A DNA stretch of 64,000 nt from Psychrobacter sp. (lineage in GTDB: Bacteria > Pseudomonadota > Gammaproteobacteria > Pseudomonadales > Moraxellaceae): positions 1 to 64,000 of the forward strand of contig JAGLBE010000004.1 of NCBI GenBank assembly GCA_018260445.1. The letters run 5' to 3'. Below, piece by piece: positions 57,457-64,000 of this stretch (its first letter is position 1; each line of letters opens with the position of its first letter). Made by a program: the position numbers and the translations under genes. Under the pieces are notes generated by a model that saw only the letters and a program-made list of their open reading frames with translations, searched no databases and was not told the origin of the DNA.

Positions 57457-57511
57457 CTAAGCGCTCTCTAAGCGATATCTAAGCGATATCTAAGCGACAT
57501 CTAAGCGATAT
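57457..57511. repeat. 11-bp tandem repeat, five copies
   Basis: Units of CTAAGCGATAT (variants CTAAGCGCTCT, CTAAGCGACAT) lie in the spacer 57218-57590 between rodA and the radical-SAM gene; otherwise that spacer shows no gene. Confidence 0.93.
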
Positions 57512-57590
57512 TGTTGACTCAATCAACGTAACAAACGGCACTAAGACACCTCGTGTAGAGATAACCAATAGAATTGAGGGGTATACTAGT

Positions 57591-58859
57591 ATGGCATCGG
57601 TCAATTTTGAACGCCTGCAAGGTAAGCTGAATATCTTAGCCGATGCGGCTAAGTATGACGTGTCTTGCTCGTCATCTGGCGGCAATCGTAAAAATCAGGG
57701 CGGCGGGCTGGGCGATGCTTCTAAAACAGGGATTTGCCACAGCTATACCGAAGATGGCCGCTGCGTGAGTTTGCTTAAAATCCTGTTAACCAACCATTGT
57801 ATTTATGATTGTGCTTACTGTACCTCTCGAAAAAGTAACGATACGCCAAGAGCGGCGTTTAGCGTAGAAGAGGTGGTCGATTTAACCATGCAGTTTTATC
57901 GCCGCAACTATATCGAGGGGCTGTTTTTAAGCTCGGGTATTTTTAAAAGTGGCGACCATACTATGGAGCGTTTGGTCGAGGTGGCCAAAATCTTGCGTAC
58001 CCGTGAGCGTTTTAATGGCTATATTCACCTAAAAACCATTCCGGGGGCTAGCAAAGAGCTGTTACAGCAAGCAGGATTGTATGCCGACCGTTTGAGCATG
58101 AATATTGAAATACCGACCAAATCGGGGCTGGCGCTATTGGCACCCGAAAAAAACCATGCCGAACTGCAAGCGCCGATGCAAACCATAAAAGATGAAATCA
58201 TCACTATCAAAGAGAGCCGCAAAACCCACAAAAAAGCCCCAAAATTCGCCCCTGCCGGTCAAACCAGCCAAATGATTGTGGGGGCGAGCAATGAGACGGA
58301 CTTACAGGTGATACAGCTATCGAGCCATTTTTATCAAAAGTATGACCTAAAACGGGTGTATTATTCGGGCTATGTGCCGATGCTTGAGGATAGCCGCTTG
58401 CCAGCACTGGGTACCCCGGTGCCGATGGTGCGCGAAAACCGTTTGTATCAAGCCGATTGGTTGATGCGTTTTTATGGTTTTGGGGCGCACGAAATTGTAG
58501 AGCCCGATGCGCCCTTTTTAGATTTAGAGTGCGACCCTAAGCTGGCTTGGGCAATTCGGCATCGCGAGCATTTTCCAGTCAACATTCAACATGCCCCCTA
58601 TGCGTCCATTGTGCGTATTCCTGGCATTGGTGTTAAAACGGCTAAAAAAATCGTTAAAGCCCGCAAGTTTAATCAGATCACCTTAGCGCATCTTAAAAAA
58701 ATGGGCGCTGCGGTCAATCGTGCCAAATACTTTATTGCCACCACCGGTAAAAACGAGCATTTAGCGCATCTGACTCGAGATAACTTTCGTCAATACGTGC
58801 TGGCGCAAACGCAAACCAAGTTTAACGATGAGCGCAGCGGGCAGTTGGCGTTGTTTTAG
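57591..58859 (+). CDS. Radical SAM protein, putative DNA modification/repair family
   Basis: A 422-residue radical-SAM enzyme of the family annotated as putative DNA modification/repair (TIGR03916 type). The cluster-binding motif is Cys70-x3-Cys74-x2-Cys77 (CIYDCAYC). Additional cysteines precede it (VSCSSSGG, GICHSYTEDGRC). The barrel continues with LFLSSGIFKSGDHTMERLVE; residues about 345-375 (ASIVRIPGIGVKTAKKIVKA) form a helix-hairpin-helix DNA-binding motif. The reaction is unknown. The next gene, 82 bases downstream, is its usual DUF4130 companion. Confidence 0.9.
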   Translation: MASVNFERLQGKLNILADAAKYDVSCSSSGGNRKNQGGGLGDASKTGICHSYTEDGRCVSLLKILLTNHCIYDCAYCTSRKSNDTPRAAFSVEEVVDLTMQFYRRNYIEGLFLSSGIFKSGDHTMERLVEVAKILRTRERFNGYIHLKTIPGASKELLQQAGLYADRLSMNIEIPTKSGLALLAPEKNHAELQAPMQTIKDEIITIKESRKTHKKAPKFAPAGQTSQMIVGASNETDLQVIQLSSHFYQKYDLKRVYYSGYVPMLEDSRLPALGTPVPMVRENRLYQADWLMRFYGFGAHEIVEPDAPFLDLECDPKLAWAIRHREHFPVNIQHAPYASIVRIPGIGVKTAKKIVKARKFNQITLAHLKKMGAAVNRAKYFIATTGKNEHLAHLTRDNFRQYVLAQTQTKFNDERSGQLALF

Positions 58860-58941
58860 GTTTACTTTAGGGTTGAGGCTCATAATCCATGATTCTGCAT
58901 CGTTTGATTTTAACCCAGTTTATTGGGCTAGGCGTATAGCA

Positions 58942-59796
58942 ATGACCACCACCGCCCTAAACACGCCGACGCCCACTATTCTCGTTTACGAACCGAGCTT
59001 TGAGGGTTGGCTGAGTGCCGTGTTTGCGGTGTATGCCCAGCAGCTACAAGCCCAGCCGTATTTAAGGCTGCTAGACCAAACCCATTATCAGCCCTCTCTT
59101 CTTGATACGGCCAAATATGTGCCGCTTGACGAGGCCAACGCGCAGCGGGTGTTGGTGAAACTCAATAATATTTTGGGCCGTGGCGGCATACGCCAGTTGC
59201 TATGGGGGTTTTTATCAGAAAAAGAAACGATAGGGACGACGCTATTTAACATCGTCAAATATGCGCTGGATTATCCGCAGCGGCAAGTATTGCAAGATTT
59301 AGGGCATTTAGACGTTTTAGAATTGGCGCAAACGGTCAAATCGGTCGGGCGTGAAAAACATCGTATGGAAGCGTTTGTGCGCTTTGAGCACACCGTTGAG
59401 GATATTTATTTTGCCCGTGTTGAACCCGATTTTAATGTGTTGCCCTTAATTGGCGAGCATTTTCGTCAGCGTTATCAAGACCAAAACTGGGCAATCTATG
59501 ACATACAGCGGGGTTATGGCATTTATTTCGATATGAGCCAGTCGACCAGCGACCGCCCTGCCCCTCTGCAAACCATCACCGATGTAGACGATGAAGTACT
59601 GCGCAATCCAGCCAGTGTTTATAGTGAGCAAGAGATGCGCTATCAAAGGTTTTGGCAAGGTTATTTTACCAATGTTAATATTGGGGAGCGCAAAAACCCC
59701 CGCCTACATAAACAATATTTACCGCAGCGTTATTGGAAGTATCTGAGCGAAAAGCAAATTTTGCCCAATGCCGAGCATGTGCAAAAGCGGCGATAA
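58942..59796 (+). CDS. DUF4130 / TIGR03915-type DNA-metabolism protein
   Basis: About 284 residues from ATG 58942 (MTTTALNTPTPTILVYEPSF); an upstream in-frame start at 58828 would overlap the radical-SAM gene and is unlikely. Typical family blocks are YEPSFEGWLSAVFAVYA at the N-terminus, EKHRMEAFVRFE in the middle, and IYDIQRGYGIYFD with RNPRLHKQYLPQRYWKYL-like sequence near the end. In other bacteria this domain is found beside the same radical-SAM protein or fused to UdgX-type uracil-DNA-binding domains, which suggests a DNA repair role, but no activity has been shown for it alone. Confidence 0.88.
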   Translation: MTTTALNTPTPTILVYEPSFEGWLSAVFAVYAQQLQAQPYLRLLDQTHYQPSLLDTAKYVPLDEANAQRVLVKLNNILGRGGIRQLLWGFLSEKETIGTTLFNIVKYALDYPQRQVLQDLGHLDVLELAQTVKSVGREKHRMEAFVRFEHTVEDIYFARVEPDFNVLPLIGEHFRQRYQDQNWAIYDIQRGYGIYFDMSQSTSDRPAPLQTITDVDDEVLRNPASVYSEQEMRYQRFWQGYFTNVNIGERKNPRLHKQYLPQRYWKYLSEKQILPNAEHVQKRR

Positions 59797-60455
59797 TTGG
59801 CTGTCTAATCGCCGGTTGTATGTATTATAAGCTGCACGATGTTGAGCCGTTAGCCGTTATTAGAGGCAGGGGCACGGGCAAAAGCGAAGGTAAAGATAAA
59901 GGTAAAGGTAAGCAACAAGCCTAAGCTTATCTAGGCAAAAGCCTTTAACCTTTAGCATCTAGAGTAAACCCCTTAGACGTTGCCAATTGAGCCTCAACAG
60001 CTCAGCGCGTAAAGCTAAACTTTATAGCTAAGCCCCTAAACTTATTCGCTATAGAACTGATTTGCCATAGAAAAACCCAAGTCTAGGGCAATAGACTTGG
60101 GTCAGGGCACTGCTTATTATTATTCTCTTTGCTGACGTATTCACTCATCCTAAGCGAAGTCAAGATGCTATCAACCTTTGATGTGAATTAGGCTGTTACT
60201 TATTTAGGTCATAGGGCAATGACGTAACTAAGTAATGAACCAGTCATAAACTGTTAAGCAACCAGCAATTCAACACGGTCACATAGCAACAGCCATAAAA
60301 CATTTGCAAAGGTTTATACCATCATCAACACTGCTATCCATGCCATCCTTGTGTTGATGGTCCTATTGTAAGGGGCTTGTTGCGCCCATGCTAGAGGCAA
60401 AACACTTAAATAGTTGTAAGCATATGCGTACAGCTTTATTAGCTCATCCACAGGG
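59797..60455. other. Intergenic region, no convincing gene
   Basis: Holds the terminator at 60071-60102, a short hairpin ATCAACAC / GTGTTGAT at 60324-60358, and nothing else definable. A 34-codon frame from ATG 59819 with a Gly/Lys-rich end was judged not convincing. Confidence 0.5.
60071..60102 (-). terminator. Rho-independent terminator on the minus strand
   Basis: ACCCAAGTCTA (60075-60085) pairs perfectly with TAGACTTGGGT (60092-60102); on the minus strand it is followed by five T. It could end the transcript of the endonuclease/exonuclease/phosphatase gene, about 350 bases away. Confidence 0.7.
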
Positions 60456-61626
60456 CTACAATGCATCACTAGGCGCTTTAGCGTCGCTATCATTAACCCG
60501 CTCTTGTGAGAGTTTTTCGCCCTCTATTTTGCCAGCCTCAATTTTCGCCTCGACCTCTTTAACATCTTGTATGGTAACGACTGGCACATTGTCGGCCTGT
60601 AATGTCTCTACTTCAGGCTCATACTGTAACGTCGTTAATACCGGAAAATGATCCGACCCTATCGACGGCAAGCGTTTAATACTGACTAAAGTAAAACAGG
60701 GGCTATGAAAAATATGATCCAGCGCCCAGCGTAAAAAAGGATAGTCAACATGAAAGGTATTGATAAACGAGCGCCCAATACGGGGGTCTAACAGCTGCGA
60801 GATACGCTGAAACAGGCGTGTGGTTTTCGACCATGCCACATCATTTAAATCGCCCGCTAAAATAGCCGTTTGATTATGTTGTTTGATATGCCGCCCTACC
60901 ATTAATAGCTCGGCATCACGGGTGGTGGATTTTTCGGCTTCGGTGGGGCTGGGCGGCATCGGATGCAGGCAATACAGCCACACCTTTTTGCCATTGGGTA
61001 ACTGCAGTTGGGTATGGATTGAGGGGATATCCTCCACCAATAGATAATGAACTTTAGGGTTTATCAGTGGCAGCTTTGAGTATAGGTGCATGCCATACAA
61101 ATTATCTAAAGGCACTTTAACGCTGTACGGATAATTGGGCTCAATGACACTCAGTGCCTGTTGCCATTTTTCATCACTCTCTAACGTTATCAAGATATCT
61201 GGTGTGTGCTGCTCCACCAACTTAATGAGTGCTGCCGTATTATTGTTGGGCGTTAGCACATTGGACACCATAATGACAAGCTGTATGGCAGCAGTATTAT
61301 GGCTTGCAACCTGTACTTCTTTTTTTCCACAGGCGCGTGTAGGGCAACACCATGCGCAGCTGATAACCTTGCGCCAATACTAGCCCAGCAAGTAGCCATA
61401 ACGATACGTCAGCCGGATAGCCTGTGCCAGAATGATAAACAGGATTATCGGCATACAATAGGGTCAATCCTAAACCTAGTAGGCCGGAAAAGCCCAATGT
61501 AATAAATTGTATACGCGGAAAGTCAACGCCGCGCACCCACCAATAATCTACAGGTAAAAAGCCCCAAAGTGTCACAAAAATGACGAAACCTGCCAGCAGC
61601 TGCGACACTAAAGCAAACGTATCCAT
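60456..61626 (-). pseudogene. Endonuclease/exonuclease/phosphatase family protein, frameshifted at an A7 run
   Basis: Two adjacent frames together make one typical membrane-anchored EEP protein. The upstream part (from about ATG 61626; longer starts to 61701 exist) has three membrane helices and the VDYWWVRGVDFPRIQF segment, and stops at 61297 after LWKKRSTGCKP. The downstream part (MVSNVLTPNN, from 61271) has the EEP catalytic residues: LITLESDEKW (Glu), AILAGDLNDVAWS (Asp/Asn) and IGSDHFPVLT (Asp/His). The break lies at seven A on the coding strand (plus-strand T 61320-61326); with six A the frame runs on as LWKKEVQVASHNTAAIQLVIMVSN, shown here in parts. Such proteins are putative nucleases or phosphodiesterases of unknown target. 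Confidence 0.82.
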
Positions 61627-61701
61627 AATACTAACCATAGTAAACATATCAAAGCCAATTTTGCACAATAGGTTTTGGGTCATCGTCATGCATAACCCCA
61701 A

Positions 61702-62298
61702 CTAAGGGTTCGGTATCGGCCATGGCGTACTGGCTGTTAAGAAAAAGGGTGGCATCAAAGCCTTTTTAATTATAGATGACTTTGAATTTTTTATGAAGTC
61801 CTATCGCGTACGGGCAGGCACAATAGACGTGTCAGCCTTGCCGATAGTGATGAAAGACAGGCGCTAAAAATAGCCGCTAAAAATTTACCCCAGGCATGGA
61901 TGCCAAGTTAGTCAGTAGCCATTAGCTGCTGTAGCGCACAAATGATGACCTACAAATGATGACCTAAGAGTTGCAATTTAAACCATATAACTGCATAGTT
62001 ATCGGTTAAGCTAGCATTTTAGTAGGTTGCCTATATTTAGGTAAGTAACAGAACAAATTTAAAATATAATCTGATTTTTGTGGGGTATGTTGTGCTAAAC
62101 CACACTATAAGATTTCATATTATAAGATAATTTCGTTTTGATACTTAGTAGATATTAAGTTGCTCTCAGAACTAGGTGTTAAGTTGCACCCAGATGTTCA
62201 GAATTTGGTATCAGTGTGTAGTGCCAGTATCTAGTTGCAGTATCTTAGTTTCTTGATATTAGTATCAGTGTATTAGTTTCTTTATAAGGGTTATGTGC
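61702..62298. other. Intergenic region upstream of asd
   Basis: No gene seen. A possible hairpin AAAAAGG (61742-61748) with CCTTTTT (61761-61767) could be a weak bidirectional terminator. The last 130 bases have loosely repeated GTATCAGTGT and TTAGTTTCTT words. asd regulation by lysine is known in other bacteria, but no lysine riboswitch features were recognised. Confidence 0.45.
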
Positions 62299-63438
62299 AT
62301 GAGTCAATTGACAGTAGGATTGGTAGGATGGCGGGGCATGGTAGGCTCAGTGCTGATGCAGCGAATGAGCGCAGAGAATGACTTTGCAGGTTTGACGCCT
62401 ATTTTTTTCTCAACCAGCAACGCAGGCGGCGATGCGCCAACCTTTGCTGGGATAACCCATAACGATGCCAGCCGTCATCTAAAAGATGCCCATGATATTG
62501 ACGCCTTAAAGCAATGTGATGTGATTATCACTTGTCAAGGTGGCAGCTATACCGATGCGGTTCATGCCCCATTACGCGTGGCAGGGTGGCGGGGCTATTG
62601 GGTTGATGCTGCTAGTAGCTTACGGATGCAACAAGATAGCGTGATTATTCTTGACCCTGTCAATCGTCCTGTGATTGATGCGGCGCTAGCAAATGGCACT
62701 AAAGATTTTATTGGCGGCAATTGTACAGTATCATTGATGTTGATGGCGATTGGGGAGTTGTTTAATCGCGGCTGGATTGAGTGGGTATCGGCAATGACTT
62801 ATCAGGCGGCAAGCGGCTCTGGTGCCAATAATATGCGTGAGCTGATTAACGGTATGGGTATGCTGCACGATGTGGTGGCGGACGAACTGAGCGACCCTGC
62901 CAGTGCCATCCTAGAGATTGATAAAAAGATTGCCAATGCCCAACGTAGTCCAGACTTTCCTACCCAATATTTTGGCGTGCCCCTTGCTGGCAGCTTGATT
63001 CCTTATATTGACAGCCAACTTGACAACAAACAGTCGCGTGAAGAGTGGAAAGGCGGCGTCGAGACCAATAAAATCCTTGGCAATCAAGGTGAAAATACGA
63101 TACCTATTGATGGCTTGTGTGTGCGGGTTGGCTCTATGCGCTGTCATGCCCAAGGGTTGACCATTAAGCTAAAAAAAGACATTCCCCTTGCAGACATTGA
63201 AGCGGCACTAAAAAACAGCGGCAATCAATGGCTCGATTTTGTGGAAGACGACAAAGAAGCCACCATGCAGCGTTTAACCCCCGTTGCGGTCACTGGCACC
63301 TTAACCGTTGCCCTAGGGCGGATGCGTAAGCTCAACATGGGGCCGGAATACCTGAGTGCCTTTACTGTGGGTGACCAGCTACTTTGGGGTGCGGCTGAAC
63401 CGCTACGCCGGATGCTGTCTATTATTCGGGCGCTCTAG
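62299..63438 (+). CDS. asd: Aspartate-semialdehyde dehydrogenase Asd
   Basis: A 379-residue enzyme (start [20 protein letters not shown]) that makes L-aspartate-semialdehyde for lysine, threonine, methionine and diaminopimelate synthesis. The NADP site [14 protein letters not shown], the catalytic Cys in [12 protein letters not shown], and the [14 protein letters not shown] block are intact. Earlier in-frame start at 62293 is possible. It has its own terminator. It supplies diaminopimelate for the peptidoglycan pathway represented elsewhere in the window. Confidence 0.95.
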   Translation: MSQLTVGLVGWRGMVGSVLMQRMSAENDFAGLTPIFFSTSNAGGDAPTFAGITHNDASRHLKDAHDIDALKQCDVIITCQGGSYTDAVHAPLRVAGWRGYWVDAASSLRMQQDSVIILDPVNRPVIDAALANGTKDFIGGNCTVSLMLMAIGELFNRGWIEWVSAMTYQAASGSGANNMRELINGMGMLHDVVADELSDPASAILEIDKKIANAQRSPDFPTQYFGVPLAGSLIPYIDSQLDNKQSREEWKGGVETNKILGNQGENTIPIDGLCVRVGSMRCHAQGLTIKLKKDIPLADIEAALKNSGNQWLDFVEDDKEATMQRLTPVAVTGTLTVALGRMRKLNMGPEYLSAFTVGDQLLWGAAEPLRRMLSIIRAL

Positions 63439-63481
63439 TATTTCTGTCTTTTAAGATTTATTATTAGCATACGACAATATC

Positions 63482-63522
63482 AAAAAACCTCCGACTATCA
63501 ACATAATAGTGGGAGGTTTTTT
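63482..63522. terminator. Strong bidirectional terminator between asd and lpxA
   Basis: AAAAAACCTCC (63482-63492) and ACTAT (63494-63498) pair with ATAGT (63506-63510) and GGAGGTTTTTT (63512-63522), giving a 16-bp stem with a single mismatch and T-tracts on both strands. Confidence 0.9.
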
Positions 63523-63638
63523 ATTGGCTTGAATATGATAAATCGGCTGTTGGATATCGCTTACCCATTCAAGGATGTCACAAACTATGTCAATCGCCTG
63601 CGTCGCCACCTTCGCGCAAGCTTGGCAAAGCGATGAGC

Positions 63639-64000
63639 TTAACGCACAATACCCCGTTGACTGTTTTGCAGAGAATCAATAAAAAACTGTATTTTAGGCT
63701 CTTGCGGCAAAAAGTCTTGGCGTAACGCGTCAATCAGCTGCGCTGTGGATTTGCCCGATTTGAAAATAAGCTTATAGGCGCTGCGCAGGGTCTCAATGGT
63801 GTGTTTGGACCAACCCTTACGGCGCATCCCCTCAAAATTTAGCCCATGCACACTAGCAGGATTGCCGCTCACCAGTGTCATTGCGGCAACATCCTTTAAC
63901 ACCACGCTACCACCGCCCACCAAGCTGTAATCATCAATACGGCAAAACTGATGCACCCCCACATTGCCGCCGATAATGGTGTGGTGACCAATGTGAACAT
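63639..64000 (-). CDS. lpxA: UDP-N-acetylglucosamine acyltransferase LpxA, C-terminal part
   Basis: The frame is open to the window edge and is therefore partial at its 5' end. The visible 120 residues contain the end of the left-handed beta helix (HHTIIGGNVGVHQFCRI, DYSLVGGGSVVLKDVA, LVSGNPASVHGLN) and the C-terminal helical domain (NFEGMRRKGWSKHTIETLRSAY). LpxA adds the first acyl chain in lipid A synthesis. In many genomes lpxD and fabZ lie upstream, outside this window. Confidence 0.92.
   Translation of the reverse strand, partial: VHIGHHTIIGGNVGVHQFCRIDDYSLVGGGSVVLKDVAAMTLVSGNPASVHGLNFEGMRRKGWSKHTIETLRSAYKLIFKSGKSTAQLIDALRQDFLPQEPKIQFFIDSLQNSQRGIVR

Noticed and set aside
59819-59924. 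Possible 34-residue protein after the DUF4130 gene
   Set aside because: No ribosome-binding site, low-complexity Gly/Lys end and no detectable structure; likely chance.

Overview
The window looks like chromosomal DNA of a gammaproteobacterium of the family Moraxellaceae (Psychrobacter/Moraxella-like). This is inferred from a moderately AT-rich core genome, the amgK-murU / lptD-surA divergent block, and proteins that carry long Asn/Asp/Thr/Gln-rich insertions made of short tandem repeats. Genus assignment is inference; no rRNA or tRNA gene is visible.

Layout. 1-2.7 kb: a cut-off IS630-type transposase, an OmpA-domain protein and a repeat-rich spacer. 2.7-15 kb: a cell-envelope block with a TolA/TonB-like anchored protein, MurU and AmgK (muramic acid recycling) divergent from LptD and SurA (outer membrane assembly), an NlpD-like LytM factor, a small secreted protein and a D,D-carboxypeptidase. 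15-34.4 kb: an orphan hybrid-like histidine kinase, Der GTPase, a CPA2 antiporter, and many RNA/translation modification genes (TrmB, RlmH, QueC, RlmKL) mixed with redox genes (DODA-type dioxygenase, Bcp-type peroxiredoxin, dihydrolipoamide-dehydrogenase-like protein) and an MscS channel. 34.5-35.8 kb: a compact AT-rich two-gene cassette (78-aa protein plus DUF2335-like membrane protein) between two terminators. 35.9-47.4 kb: BioY, cold-shock/DUF1294 fusion, PrmC, AmpG, an orphan HicB-like protein, KatG, a CysB-like regulator, a luciferase-like oxidoreductase and a RelB/YafQ toxin-antitoxin pair. 47.4-64 kb: AEC transporter, enoyl-CoA hydratase, MnmG, a catalytic/non-catalytic M16 peptidase pair, RodA, a radical-SAM plus DUF4130 DNA-repair pair, a frameshifted endonuclease/exonuclease/phosphatase gene, Asd and the 3' part of LpxA.

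How they work together. Peptidoglycan turnover is well represented: AmpG imports muropeptides, AmgK and MurU return N-acetylmuramate to UDP-MurNAc, DacC trims stem peptides, the NlpD-like protein probably activates amidases, and RodA polymerises glycan. LptD, SurA and LpxA serve the outer membrane.

The most notable unexplained signals are: (1) pervasive short tandem repeats, very often with a 15-bp unit, inside genes, between genes and across stop codons; (2) a 166-bp near-palindrome between prmC and ampG; (3) a 59-bp miniature inverted-repeat element with a 7-bp target duplication between convergent genes, plus a related degenerate element; (4) two genes broken only at homopolymer runs; (5) the AT-rich DUF2335 cassette; (6) the poorly understood radical-SAM/DUF4130 pair. 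No CRISPR array, prophage or clear defence island is visible.
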